This document shows, piece by piece, positions 11,801 through 28,770 of a stretch of DNA of 64,000 nt. The notes beneath the pieces were generated by a model. That model made no database searches and was not told where the DNA came from. It saw only the letters and a list, made by a program, of their open reading frames with translations. The position numbers were made by a program, and so were the translations under genes. The stretch comes from Epinephelus fuscoguttatus (taxonomy: Eukaryota > Chordata > Actinopteri > Perciformes > Serranidae). Position 1 is the stretch's first letter. Every line of letters begins with the position of its first letter. The stretch spans positions 23,139,437 through 23,203,436 of the forward strand of contig NC_064763.1 in assembly GCF_011397635.1 (NCBI RefSeq). Direction: 5' to 3'.

Positions 11801-12856
11801 TAAAAACACTTTCACGTTAAAAATCAGTGTTTCTCTGACACTCGCCACAGAGGGGCTGCCAACTAAAGTGGCCAACGTGAACATGTGAATGGCCCTATCT
11901 GGAGCCAGTGTCTGGTTTGTCCATTCTGGGCTACTGTAGAAACATTTCATTTCAGGGACCTGCTCCCTATGTAAATATAAATGACTCATTCTAAGGTAAA
12001 GAAAACACAATGATTCTTATTTTCAGATGATTATCCCCCCTCAAGAAAACATACTTATTATATTATATTATATTCCATTCCTGCTAATATATCGCCCTAA
12101 ATCCTACACACTGGACCTTTAATATGACACATTAACAAGACCCTCCAATTGGTTTTATGCTCTCAGTAATGTATATTTCCCTGGGTCAACATGTTGAAAC
12201 CATGGGACCCTGTAAACATTGGGATGACCCATTCTAACCTTTTAAAGGTTTAAGAAGTAGTTTTATTTTACAGTATTATTCACTATAGCACTATAGGGAA
12301 ACTTGTGTGACCAATACAGTGGGTTTCTGCTATCCACAGCTACCTCCACACTCAAAGTCATGCAGTGACACTTACCTCGTTTCCTCTTTTGATCTTGCCC
12401 TTCATCACCGGAGCTGTATCGCGGGGGTCGGCTCGCCGGCTGCCTCGGCACGACCACACCCGCTTGCACCTTGGCCTTGTAGTCGGCAGTGAGTCTCCTC
12501 AGGCTTGCAACAAGTTCAGGGCGGTCTCGCTTGAAGTTTGGGTTGTAAAAATGATGAAACAGTGAATGGCCCCCGGCGCCTGTATCAGCTGCTTCCGCTT
12601 TCCTGAAGCCGTACAGATTGAGCTGGCGGACAAAGCTGGAGAAGTTGGTCGTCTTGAAAGCGTCGGCGCTGTCCGAGGAGACGGTGGACGGACACAGGAC
12701 CTGTCTCTCGAAGAGATCCTGATCAATGACGACCAATTGTCCGTATTTGTCCCAGAAGATGGCTTCATTCAGCGGGTTGTTCACCAAACGCCAGAGTTTG
12801 GCAGGGAAGTTACTGGGGTTGACGCAACTAGGGAGTAAACTTCCACCAATATCCAT
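8550..12856 (-). CDS. hsf5: Heat shock factor family member HSF5 (gene span, 5 coding exons)
   Basis: HSF5 is a divergent heat-shock-factor family protein known for male germ-cell (meiotic/spermiogenic) expression rather than the heat response; it should act in the nucleus as a DNA-binding regulator. Exons assembled on the minus strand: 12376-12856 (coding part), 10306-10620, 10006-10097, 9296-9670 and 8550-8657; all junctions agree in phase and give about 456 residues. Exon one carries the winged-helix DNA-binding domain: NPSNFPAKLWRLVNNP, then the recognition-helix block FKTTNFSSFVRQLNLYGFRK and the HHFYNPNFKRDRPEL wing. The remainder is low-homology, Ser/Pro-rich, with a VKDEPLSPWP motif resembling a sumoylation-type site and an acidic end. 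No HR-A/B leucine-zipper array is obvious, as is usual for HSF5. The start codon is set by an acceptor at 12867-12865 just upstream. The last exon is the least certain part. Confidence 0.88.
8761..8808. repeat. (TA)n microsatellite
   Basis: About 24 uninterrupted TA units within the last proposed intron of hsf5. Confidence 0.95.
8815..9160. mobile_element. Dispersed fish repeat (LINE-tail-like), copy 1
   Basis: Contains the widely recurring fish phrase with CTGACACTGGGCCAGAGGCG, ACCAATTAACCTGCATGTCT and CACTGCACCACCGTGCC. A partial second copy is at about 28575-28770. I recognise it as a common dispersed element, probably a non-LTR retrotransposon 3' tail, but cannot assign the family from sequence alone. 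Confidence 0.65.
9296..9670 (-). CDS. hsf5: hsf5 coding exon 4
   Basis: A 375-bp exon (125 codons, phase 0 at both ends) from acceptor CTGTTTTAG to donor GAG/GTAAGC. It includes DAVFQIADEVMQTLPSNS and VKDEPLSPWPIITAVAG, followed by an acidic stretch ending PEQMPEDAINE. Its length and acidic/Ser-rich composition fit a regulatory C-terminal half. Confidence 0.8.
9733..9930. mobile_element. hAT-like MITE (~200 bp)
   Basis: Ends AGAGCTGCAGCGATTAAT and ATTAGTTGCAGCCCT are mutually inverted, with AT-rich internal sequence full of ATTAAT. The same termini bound the larger element at 37502-39147. It lies in hsf5 intron 3; no clear 8-bp target duplication could be read. Confidence 0.65.
10006..10097 (-). 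CDS. hsf5: hsf5 coding exon 3
   Basis: A 92-bp exon from acceptor TTTTGGAAG to donor CAG/GTAAGT. Phase 1 entry and phase 0 exit select the frame reading CQSYHPSLLASPMAGSG... and ending SPHSYYQ. A second open frame through the same bases is excluded by the phase of the next exon. Confidence 0.75.
10306..10620 (-). CDS. hsf5: hsf5 coding exon 2
   Basis: Acceptor TTTCTGCAG, donor CCCCAT/GTGAGTATG, 315 bp, phase 1 at both ends. The peptide (SSLLSPKHQESTPRYHPNKA..., ending HQPGFCSP) is Ser/Pro-rich linker sequence. It joins the DNA-binding exon in frame; no named domain was seen. Confidence 0.8.
10865..12122. mobile_element. TTAA-flanked MITE, AAAGGTCCAGTGTGTAAGAT family (1.26 kb)
   Basis: Begins TTAAAGGTCCAGTGTGTAAG and ends CTACACACTGGACCTTTAA, with TTAA at both ends and no transposase. 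Relatives lie at 17195-19092 and 26293-27086, sharing the internal TTACTGGGAGCTGAGTTATC/CCGCAGA block and an internal palindromic part. It fills much of hsf5 intron 1. Confidence 0.8.
12376..12856 (-). CDS. hsf5: hsf5 coding exon 1: HSF DNA-binding domain
   Basis: Starts at ATG 12856-12854 (AACATGG context), eight bases inside an exon whose acceptor is a pyrimidine-rich tract ending TTTACAG (exon start 12864). It encodes the full HSF DNA-binding domain at about residues 12-115 and ends KRKR plus G with donor CGAG/GTAAGTG, phase 1. The open frame extends further upstream to a Met at 12922, but that part lies in the inferred intron. Confidence 0.9.
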
Positions 12857-13129
12857 GTTTTTATCTGTAAAGTTAGAAGTAAAAACTGAGGTAAAGCTGG
12901 TGAACACAGCGCGCCCCCTCATCTTAATATCACACCAACCGTCATCAGTTAGTAAGCTAATGCTAATCCACCTTTAGCACCAGTTAGAACTAAGATAGAC
13001 TGCACTTATACCAATAAACTTAGTTACAAAATGTAACAAATTGAAAACTCATGCGAAGTTAACCCAATATAACGCAGGGATAGTGTTAGCTTCCAAAAAA
13101 ATACTGTAAATTGTTAGTTGTGCCCAAGA

Positions 13130-13250
13130 CACAAAAGCTGAAAATGCTAACGCTAACTTCTAACGTTACGTTAGCTAGCATTAGCTTGTTAGGCTAACGT
13201 TGACATTAGCTCACCAGTTAGCTGCTGTATTTGAAGCTATTTTGAGTTAA
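13130..13250. repeat. GCTAAC/GTTAGC motif cluster
   Basis: A dense run of GCTAAC, GTTAGC and AACGTTA words on both strands (for example TAACGTTACGTTAGCTAGC) just upstream of the hsf5 coding exon. Such clusters are common near fish genes; no function can be read from the sequence. Confidence 0.6.
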
Positions 13251-13360
13251 GTAAAGTAGTCTGCGCTAAAGTTGCATAAAATTATTTCGATATAATGCTA
13301 GCTTTGCATATTTTTTGAGTCATTCTACACGCGGAAGAAAGAAGGTATCTGAAGTCTTAC

Positions 13361-13450
13361 CTGGATCATCAAAGATGTCTCTCTGCTGTTCTCAGAGCCG
13401 TTGGAGCTGTTGGAGTTTCTAAACGTTTCATCTGATACCAACTGTCAGGA
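13361..13450 (-). other. hsf5: Probable non-coding leader exon of hsf5 (5' end approximate)
   Basis: A strong donor, GATCCAG/GTAAGACTT (exon end 13361), on the hsf5 strand pairs with the acceptor at 12867-12865 just before the hsf5 ATG. This implies a short untranslated first exon and an intron of about 500 bp. The true transcription start was not located. Confidence 0.55.
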
Positions 13451-19778
<6,328 letters not shown>

Positions 19779-19997
19779 GCCTTACTGCTTCCAGCGGTCT
19801 GATTCACCACTGCAGAGCGGTGAACTCCAGGAACAAGAAACACCAGTGGGACTAAATTTGATCGTGTCTGTGATGTCTTACGGAGCTGCCCTTCAACTGT
19901 TCAATTTCTGTTTGTTGTCATGATTAGAGATATTTGCATGAGTGCTTATAGGGAAGAGGAACTGTGGGTATTTTTTATTTCTTTGAATGATTGAGAA

Positions 19998-20003
19998 AAT
20001 AAA
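19998..20003 (+). terminator. supt4h1: supt4h1 poly(A) signal AATAAA
   Basis: A canonical AATAAA 220 bp past the stop, followed by a T-rich stretch (GGTCTGTTTTTATAGG...). It is the first such hexamer after the coding region. Confidence 0.75.
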
Positions 20004-20695
20004 GGTCTGTTTTTATAGGAAGTCTCACCCAGTCTTCTTTTTCTAAGCAAGCACTCGCAGTGAGTCTCAAAGCAGTGCTAAAGATGATACAGTTGGTATC
20101 AGAGAATGACCCTTAAAGTAGCTCCCTCTATTCCCAGAAAGAACTAACAAACAAAACAAGCCTGTCGAGAGTCCATAGTGTACAAATCACGTGCACATTA
20201 ATCAAACTAATTTCCACAGTACAACAGATTAGTGTATGGAGAGAGATCAGTCAGCTCTTGGAAAAGAAGCACAGTGAGACAAATCAAATTTTTCTGATTA
20301 TAAGTGTTACAGGTAAGTATAAAGGTTAGTATACAAGGTCCAGTGCAGAGGTAGGCTTTATGTAGGAATATGGTTATTAGAGTGAGTCAGGTTAATCTAT
20401 ATTTTACCAACAGGTGTGTGCAAGTATAAAGTTAAAAGATTTGTAACATCAGAAACATGGACTTTCACACAGAAGAGCCTGACTCATTTTGAGAAAGAAA
20501 TAAAATGTTTTTATATAATTTTATAAATAAAATTGTCAATTAAATCTTCACAATTTCAAAATTAAGATGAATGACTCAAGGCTTAATATTTATATTATTG
20601 ATTATAAGACATTTTAAGAGTTTTAAGGGACCTGCAGACACCCTGTGCTACTTAGCGAAAGCTAGCAACTCTATAGCACTTTTCATACAAACATG

Positions 20696-21356
20696 CAGCC
20701 CAAAGTTCTTCACATAAAAACAAAAAAATAAAAGGAATAAAAAATAAAATTTTGCAAGAAATAAAAATTACATAAAACATGTTAAAAATGAATAAAAGTC
20801 AAATGAATAAAATAAACATCAGGGATAATAATAATGCAAAAATCTCATGTTTTTCACATAGAAACAAAAAATAAAAAGAATTTGAAAAAAAATGCAAAAA
20901 ACAAAACAAAATGTAAAAAGTCAAACAAATAAAATGTAAAAAAAAAAAAAAAAAGTCAAACGAATAAAACAAACATCAGAAATAAAATGTAATGTAAAAA
21001 TATCGTGATTACATGCAACCCAAAGTTCTTCACACTGAAAAACAATAAAAAAAATTGCAAGAATAAAAATGACAAAAAATAAAACGATAAAATGCAAAAA
21101 AAGGTCAAGTAAATAAAATAAAATGAACACCAGGGATAAAAAATAATGTAAAATTCTCATGATTAAAATTTAAAACCTACAACCCAAAGTTCTTCATATT
21201 GAAACAAAAAATAGAAATTAAAAAATGAACATTTTTTGCAAAAATAAAAATGACAAAAACTAAAACAATATTTTAAAAAAAAAAAAAAAAAAAAGTCAAA
21301 TGAATAAAATTAAATCAACACCAGGGATAAAAATAATGTAGAAACCCACTATTAAA
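20696..21356. repeat. A-rich degenerate tandem array (~160-bp unit, about 4 copies)
   Basis: The phrase CCCAAAGTTCTTCACA (or a variant) recurs near 20699, 20850, 21010 and 21183, each followed by runs of AAATAAAA and the phrase GAATAAAATAAACATCAGGGAT. Copies are diverged with variable A-runs. Confidence 0.7.
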
Positions 21357-21817
21357 ACATAAAACTAAGGCTACAATATTACTTAAAGCAAGACTGTGAC
21401 TATGGTCAACATTTCCTGCTAAACATCAGCATGATCATTATGAGCAATGACATGTTAGCATGCTGACACTAACATTCAGCTCAAAGCCCTGCTGTACTGC
21501 TTTACTGAGCCTCTAGCACAGCCGAAGAGTATTATATTCTATTCATGTTCATATCATTGACTCATCAGTATTCATCATATTCACAGAGAAATCAACACCA
21601 GAGAGGAGGAACTGAACAGTTCTGTCATTTCACTTTTATGAAACATCCCTGCACTTTTTTATTTGGGTCACAAGATGGTGCTTTCCACTGAGGGCTGGAT
21701 TTACACACAGTACCAAACATTACCAGCAGGGGGAACTATCAGTCAAACCATTAGTCGTGTAGCTCCAATCTCTGTCTTAAACAGTTTCTCCAGTAAAGTG
21801 TTTTCCAGTTTGTGTCA

Positions 21818-21840
21818 CTGCTGCTGCTGCTGCTGCTGCT
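21818..21840. repeat. (CTG)n run
   Basis: About seven CTG units, in intergenic sequence. Confidence 0.9.
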
Positions 21841-22435
21841 TCACTGTGCAATAATGTGACACCTGAGCTTTGTAGGTTGTCAACCTGCTCTGCTGTGTGT
21901 GTATCAGGTACTCTGTTCAGCTGGAGCTGATGTTACTGTTTATTGCCGGAGGGTCTGGGCATTGTCTGGTGTCACTGTAACCTGATGGATCGAGGTCACA
22001 AACAGAGAGGATGCTTTTATTCTGTGGCAGTGAGCACAGTTAACTCTTGCTGTGGACTTAATAGATGAGGGCGTCGTTGCACAGGCACCTGGTGCTGATA
22101 TTTAGTTACAGAGGATATGGAGCACAGATACACAAGAAAGCTCTGCCTTGTGCCTTAACACCAAAAAAAAGAAGCACATATATATTCCCAGCAGGGCATT
22201 TAAATCCAGTAAAATAACATGAAGTGAAAACAGCATATATCTGTAATGTGACATACAGGAAAGTTGTTCCAGTTTCATGTGTGCAGGGACATTTCTCACT
22301 TTCTTCTGCACACTACTACAATGGTTCTTGGAGGGAGAGATACGAGAAAGACGTGAAATGATGTGCAACATCTGCCGTGACCTAAAATTGACTTATTTTT
22401 TACTATAATAAGCAAGATAAGTAAGTAAATAAATG

Positions 22436-23206
22436 TTAATATATCAGGGTGTTTTTCAACCTAGACTATATTTTCCCATGGATTTGTGTCTAAGTGACTA
22501 ATGGGAACAACAATTTTTTAACTGTTCCACATGGCAGCGACGACACAGGCTGCAGGCTTCATTTTACGTCCACTGAAAGTGCTTGTTTTTGCCACTGACA
22601 GGCTTATATTGCTATTTTAATTGTCTGACAACGTTATGAAAAGGATCCCTACAGAGACAGACCTTTTCATTGAAGAGTAAGATCTTTTTGTTCAACTTCA
22701 AACAGCCCAGAAGACGCCAGTGTGAAACCCACCAGACTCCAAACATCTTGGTTTGTCTTTCCACTGTCCCAACAATCACCAACTCTGGTTTGGTTGAAAT
22801 AAACCCTTAATTCACCCAGTTAGATGTGAAAATATGCTGATTCTATACACGCTTAAATTACTGTTTATTTAAATGGAGTCTGGTGGGTTTGGCAATGGCA
22901 ATTATGGGGCTGTTTCTGGTTAAACATAAAGGATCTTACTCTTCAACAAAGGGGTCTATCTCTGTAGGGATCCTTCCCATAATGTTGTCAGACATTTATA
23001 ATAATCTGAGCCTGTCAGGTGCAAAAATACGCAATTTTAGTAGACGTAAAATGACGGAGTGCTCTTGGGCTGGTTCTGCCGCTGCCAGCTGCAGCATTCT
23101 GGCTAATTACTGGACCAGTTTTAAAAACTCTTGTTCCCATTAGTCACTTAGACACAAAAACATGGAGAAATGTTCCAGGCTGGAAAATGCCTACCTCACC
23201 CTTTAA
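22436..23206. mobile_element. Long-palindrome TTAA element, copy 1 (771 bp)
   Basis: TTAA at both ends. Nearly the whole element folds back: ATTTGTGTCTAAGTGACTAA in the left arm is inverted in the right arm as TTAGTCACTTAGACACAAA, and AGAGTAAGATCTTTTTGTT pairs with GGATCTTACTCTTCAACAAA. There is only a short central loop around 22790-22860. No transposase. Relatives are at 29933-30647, 59797-60657 and 63002-63817. Confidence 0.8.
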
Positions 23207-23585
23207 TGCATCTATTTTTAATGATGATGTAATCAGTATATCTTATATAAGGCATCTCTGCGATGAAACATTCAAATATACTGCGGCTAAGTGACATGCT
23301 GAATAATTCTGCCTCCTCCTACAACAACACTGACTTCATGAGGTGTCTCATACTGCAGGATGTGCAGAAGTGGAACATGTACATTTGTCCCATGGTCCCT
23401 TTGAAGGCCGAAACTACGTTTCCTCTCGAAGCAGGTTGTTCACAGTGTGTCAGGACTCTTCAGTGGAAACACTCCTTTTAAGTTTTCAGTAGTTATCTGC
23501 ATGAACAGATCAGAGACTCAGTCACTGTAAACAGTGATGCTTCACTGCAGATAAAGTTCTGACAAAGATCAGATCAATGAGTTTT

Positions 23586-24660
23586 TAGGAAACTACAATA
23601 AACAAAAATTTAAACGCAACACTTTCATTTTTGCCGCCAGTTTTCACAGGTTAAAGTTGTTGCAGGTTGATTCAAACTCGTGTCACATATGCTCCAGAGA
23701 ATCAGCCAGTATCTGGTGTGATACCATTTGCCTCACGCAGTGTGACACATCTCTTTCACAGAGTCGTTGTGGCCTGTGGAGTGTCAGCCCGCTCCTCTTC
23801 ACGGCTGTGTGAAAATGCTGGATATTGGCAGGAATTGGAACACACTGTCGTACACGCTGATCCAGAGAATCCCGAACGTGCTCAGTGGGTGACATGTTTG
23901 GCGCAGGCCATGCAAGAACAGGGATGTTTTCAGCTTCCGGGAGTTGTGTACAGATCCTTGCAACATGGGGCGACATGAGGTCATGACAATGGGCCTCAGG
24001 GTCGTGTCACAGTATCTCTGTGCGTTCAAACTCCCATCGATAAAATATTTGTCCGTAGTTTACGATAGTCCAGCCCATAACCAAAACTGCTCACCTGCTT
24101 AACGCCATACACGCCGTCTGCCATTTGCCCAGTACAGTGTAAACCAAGATTCATCTGTAAAGATATAACTTCTCCAAACTGCCAGATGCCATCAAGGCTG
24201 AGCAGCTGCCTACTCAAGTCGGTTACGATGACAAACTGCTGTCAGACCTCGGAGGTCCTGGTTGTGGACGTCCTGAGCTGGTGTAGTTACATGTGGTCTG
24301 CGGTTGTGTGGCTGGTTGGATGTAGTGCCAAATGAATGGAAACAACATTGGAGACAGCTTATGGTGGTGAAATGAAAATTCAGCTCACAAGCAACAGCTC
24401 TGGTGGATATTCCTGCAGTCAGCATGCCAATGGCACGTTCCCTCAAAACTTTTTTTATAGTGGCCTTTTACTGTGACCATCCCGAAGCACACGTGTGTAG
24501 TAATGATGCTGTTTAATGAGCACCTTGATGTGCCACTTGGAAAAGGAGAGGCGCTCACTAACACGTATGAACACGTAAATTTATCTACTGAGTACAAGTC
24601 TTGGCTCTGTAACTTAAACCTGTGTTGCATTTAAATTTTGTTCATTGTAGCTCTCATATA
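23586..24660 (-). mobile_element. Tc1-like transposon, inactive
   Basis: Inverted ends containing CTACAATAAACAAAAATTTA (left, from 23593) and CTACAATGAACAAAATTTAA (right, reverse complement of sequence ending 24650) flank a minus-strand transposase fossil. TA dinucleotides lie just outside both ends. Confidence 0.8.
23683..24446 (-). pseudogene. Tc1/mariner transposase pseudogene
   Basis: The minus-strand reading starts with a helix-turn-helix region (RERAIGMLTAGISTRAVACE, then a PHNRRPHVTT motif like the Tc1 linker) and continues in other frames with LNAQRY-like NAQRYCDTTLRPIV and then ARICTQLPEAENIPVLAWPA, MSPTEHVRDSLDQRVRQ and VPIPANIQ. These are the usual Tc1-like landmarks, but they fall in three frames and the second catalytic Asp region is eroded (where TDESRF would be expected). 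At least two frameshifts; not functional. Confidence 0.85.
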
Positions 24661-25866
24661 GGATTCTAAGCCCTGAGAAACAATTTTTAATTTAACAGTT
24701 AAAAATGGATAATTTTTAAGATATTGCATGCACTAGAACGGGACGGATAGATGGATGCTGTCACCGGCATGGAGGCATAAAAAAGACGAGTTCAAGTTTA
24801 CGTTTATCCTACTTTACTGCTTTGAGTTTCCCTCCAAAAAATTGTCACTTCCTCCTTGTAGTCTTTTGTTTTTGTTAGAAGGTGAGAAACTACAATCTAA
24901 CAGGGTGGAAAATTACTTCAGGGACACAATAAAAAATGACGAGATTGAGCACATGTGCCAAAAAGCTCAGCAAAGTTAAAATAAAAATACATTCTATGTG
25001 CATTTTTCTGTGTTTATGTGATCACATTTTAAAGAAAACCCGAGGAATTAATTCATGGGACAGAGATGTTGGTGCATTAACAGGAATGACCCTGTTGTTC
25101 AAATGTGCAGAACATTTCTCATTCTTTCCTTCACAAGCGGAACAGAGACTCTCTGCACCGAGAATCTACCTTCAGTGGTTGAAGACGGTTTATAATCAAA
25201 TGAGAAGCAAACCACAAAGTCAGTCTGAACGCCTCCATGTGGGTTTAAACTCAACGCAGAACTGAGTGCATGTGTAAGACAACTGCAACGTCACTTTATT
25301 GTTCAGTTTGTCTCCTTTTCTACTATTTAAAACAAAAAATCCACAGTGAAGTGCTGCTTTTATTTAGACACGTGGGTGAAGTCATTTCACAGGAGCAGCA
25401 AACTAAAAACAAAACCAAGAACTGGCCTCAGTGCTGCAAGACTTCCACCACCACCGCAGCGGGCAGAGTTTCAGCTCCACCCATGCGCTCTCCTCTGCAC
25501 AGCGAGCGCTGTACCGTCTCTGAGCGAAGAAGCGAAAAAGAAGCACGCCCTTCACTTTCACACTCACAGGCCCATCTGCCACAGCCTCATTGGTGCTCGC
25601 AACCGTGGCTTTTGACCTTATTTGGATATGTGAAGGCTTTAAGCTGAAGGGAAGGTATTAGATCAGAAAATGAGGTGTTGACTGGAGGGTTACGGCGCCT
25701 TAATGACCTCTGATAAAGATGGGGGAGAAGAAAGTGGAGGTTTCTTCAGCTCAGTGTTGCATTGTGCTCTGCCTGACAGGGATAAAGTGGAGATAGGGAA
25801 GTAAAGGGGATGTGTTGTACATGGGGGGATGGACATTATCAACAGAAGGCCACATGCACTCAAACT

Positions 25867-25867
<1 letters not shown>

Positions 25868-25901
<34 letters not shown>
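25868..25901. repeat. (TG)n microsatellite
   Basis: About 17 uninterrupted TG units. Confidence 0.95.
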
Positions 25902-25903
<2 letters not shown>

Positions 25904-26292
25904 CATAAGGCTGACAAAACTTCCTGTCTCTTGCAGACTCAAGAGCAGCTACCGAGCAGAAAGCAGCACGACATGTTTAAGGATGTGGTATATTAAGATA
26001 CACACATCCACTATTAACAAGCTGCTTATTAGCATTAGTTAGGTATTAGTTATTAGTATGCTAGTAGCACATTGGCTCCTAAGTAGTCATTATAAAGCAC
26101 TTATTTAATGCCTTATTCTGCAGGACCACAAAGACTTCTCCATCAATTACCTCCTAATTAATAACAATCTTAATAATAATATTAACCATCTTAATATGAG
26201 TTGTTCTCCCTTAATAATACTTAATAAAAATGGTCTATTTATGTTACAAAACACAAAACTTCAAGTGTTAATAGTGTCCTATTAACTCTAAA

Positions 26293-27086
26293 TTAAAGGT
26301 CCAGTGTGTAGGATTCAGGAGCATCTACTGGCAGAAATGATAATGATATAATAAGTCTGTTTTCTTTAGTGTATAATCACCCGAAATAAGAACCATTGTG
26401 TTTTCGTTACCTTAGAATGAGCCGTTTATATCTACACAGGGAGCAGGTCCTCGTCTACGGAGATCACCATGTTGCACCGCTATGTTTCTACAGTAGCCCA
26501 GAACAGACAAACAGTAACACTGGCTCTAAACAGGGACATTTGTGTTTTTGCATGTCCACCACAGTTCACCAAACAAAAGTACTTTATTTCGTGTTTTTAT
26601 TCTGTGTTTCTACCGGTTTAAGTCACCAGGGGTCTCATTTTTAAACACTGCTTACGCACGAAACGAGGCTTGAAAGAGGCATACGCCACTTCCCACACAA
26701 GAGTTGCGATCTATAAAGACAGACTTGATGGGAGAAACTTTGACCCACGCTTACGAACATTTTGCTGAAGGGAAATTGATGATGCTGATGGTGAGGTGGA
26801 AGCCTTGTTTTAGAAATTGTCGAATACTTTTTGGGACACACTATTTTTGGCTTTTGTACTTACGTACATTTAGAGTACGGATCCTACACATTGTTTTATA
26901 AATGACACGCCTGGTCCGTTTGTTTTGGAGAGGAAGAGACCTCTGCAGATAATTCGGCTCCCGATAAAAACCTCCTGAACAATAAACACTGAAGGAAATC
27001 TTGTCGGAAATTCACACTCAACACGTGGAAGACATTTTAGCCGTTCACCATTAGATACCATTAAATCTTTCACACTGTTCCTTTAA
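26293..27086. mobile_element. TTAA MITE, GTCCAGTGTGTAGGATT copy (794 bp)
   Basis: Ends TTAAAGGTCCAGTGTGTAGG and TTTCACACTGTTCCTTTAA with TTAA at both ends. It has the same internal modules as the copies at 10865-12122 and 17195-19092, including GGGGTCTCATTTxTA...ATAAATGACACGCC, which may itself be a nested element. Confidence 0.75.
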
Positions 27087-28574
27087 TTTCTTCCAAAACT
27101 CCAAATTACTCCACATAAAATCCTTCTTATTTACAATGAAGTTACGTTTCACTTATAACTAATTCACTAGACTCTTATCCACCTTATTCCTAGCCCCAAT
27201 GATACCTTACGTGAATTATGGGTGCAACTTCCAGTGTTGAACCAAAACCAGTGATTTCCAGTGCTAACAGTTTGTTTATAGTGCTCTATTCTTCTTTACA
27301 AGAGCAACTGGTAAATAAAACGTGGAACACACCAACACCACCAACACATCTAGCTCAAACAGGATTAGTTTTATAGGTTTTTTTTTTCCTTTTTAACCGA
27401 GCACGCTAGCAATTAGCTTGCCTTGCTCCGTTAAAATATTGTTAACTTTAACATGTCCCGATCTGGCTTAAGGTAAACATCTGCTCCTTCTAAAGATGAT
27501 TATGATCTCTGATAACTTATTAAGAGACACTAACACATTCAGCAAACATTTAACATATTTCAGTATTAACTGTAGCTCCATGTAAAGTGAATAAATGTGA
27601 TGTTTCCCAGCTAATCCTCTGCTTATCTGCATTAATGACGCAGTTTACATTTACATTTTTTAACTTCTGATTTATTAAAAACTGTTCTGAGTGAAACATG
27701 AAACTGAATCTAGCAGCAGACTTCAGTAATAGTCATATGAAATAGTAAAAGAAATAACATTTGGCATTAATTTTTTTATATGATATAACGGAACTACAGT
27801 AAATCAGTAACACATTTTCAGCCCTTATCATTAAATACATATTTCAAGGTTTGTTGCTGAGTTTATTTTCTACTGTAGGTTGAGAATGAAGTCAGATGGG
27901 GAAAGACAGGGATATTATGTACTGATGCTGAGTGACGGACCTGTCAGACTATGTGTCATTCTCTTCTGCAGATTCTGATTCAATAGTTTTTCGCTATATC
28001 TCGTGAAAATCTTGTGGTTTTATTTCTCATATCAATAGTAACCATGGCAACAGGAACAATCTCTTTCTGTTCTGGTCACATGTTCAACACACAGTTGCTG
28101 AAGACACAAATTCAGCTTAGACTGGTTGTTAGTCGTTACAGACACGGACAGTGCAACAGCTACCAGAGCTCCGCAAAGACATTTTAGAAAATGCTAAGTT
28201 AACATTAGTTAAATATTTGTTAAAAAATAAATCAGTATTTGCTAAACTGAAGGCAAATTACTTTGGAAAAGAACCAGTGTTGGTGGTTAGCCACCAAGAG
28301 TAGCCACTGAGACTAACCACAGACAGTCTGTGGGACTAACTAGCTTACTGCTAGTCCCACTATCTCACTGGAAGTTGCGTACATAATCGTTTCTACAGTA
28401 GTGCCCTCAGGAATAAGGTGGATTCACTCACAGATTGCCTCCTCTTCACACTTTGTAAATCCATTATAGCGCACAACTACTGCCATTAACAGACCCTATA
28501 CTGATGGATGATGGGTTACACCTTTCTGCTGTGTTTATGTGTATAATATTAATTTACTCATTTTACGCAGTTTA

Positions 28575-28770
28575 TCATAACAGCTTATCCTGTTGGGGAT
28601 CACGTCAGCCTATCCCAGCTGACATTGGGTGAAAGGCAAGGTACACCCTGGACAGGTCACCAGACTATCACAGGGCTGACAAATAGAGACAGACAACCAT
28701 TCACACTCACATTCACACCTACGGACTGTGGGAGGAAGCTGGAGTACCCAAAGTAAACTGACAAATTGAT
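28575..28770. mobile_element. Dispersed fish repeat, copy 2 (partial)
   Basis: Shares CTATCCCAGCTGACATTGGG, GTACACCCTGGACAGGTCAC and GACTGTGGGAGGAAGC with the copy at 8815-9160; it is shorter and lacks the terminal part. Confidence 0.65.

Larger units (their letters stand above)
19779..22435. other. supt4h1 3' flank and intergenic sequence
   Basis: Holds the supt4h1 3' UTR, an A-rich degenerate tandem array (20696-21356) and a CTG run (21818-21840). No protein-like frame was recognised. Confidence 0.5.

Noticed and set aside
12857..12922. Upstream in-frame Met extending HSF5 by 22 residues
   Set aside because: A strong acceptor (TTTACAG) lies between it and the ATG at 12856, so the extension is intronic.
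20696..21356. CRISPR-like repeat array
   Set aside because: Units are about 160 bp, diverged and A-rich without constant spacers, in a vertebrate genome.
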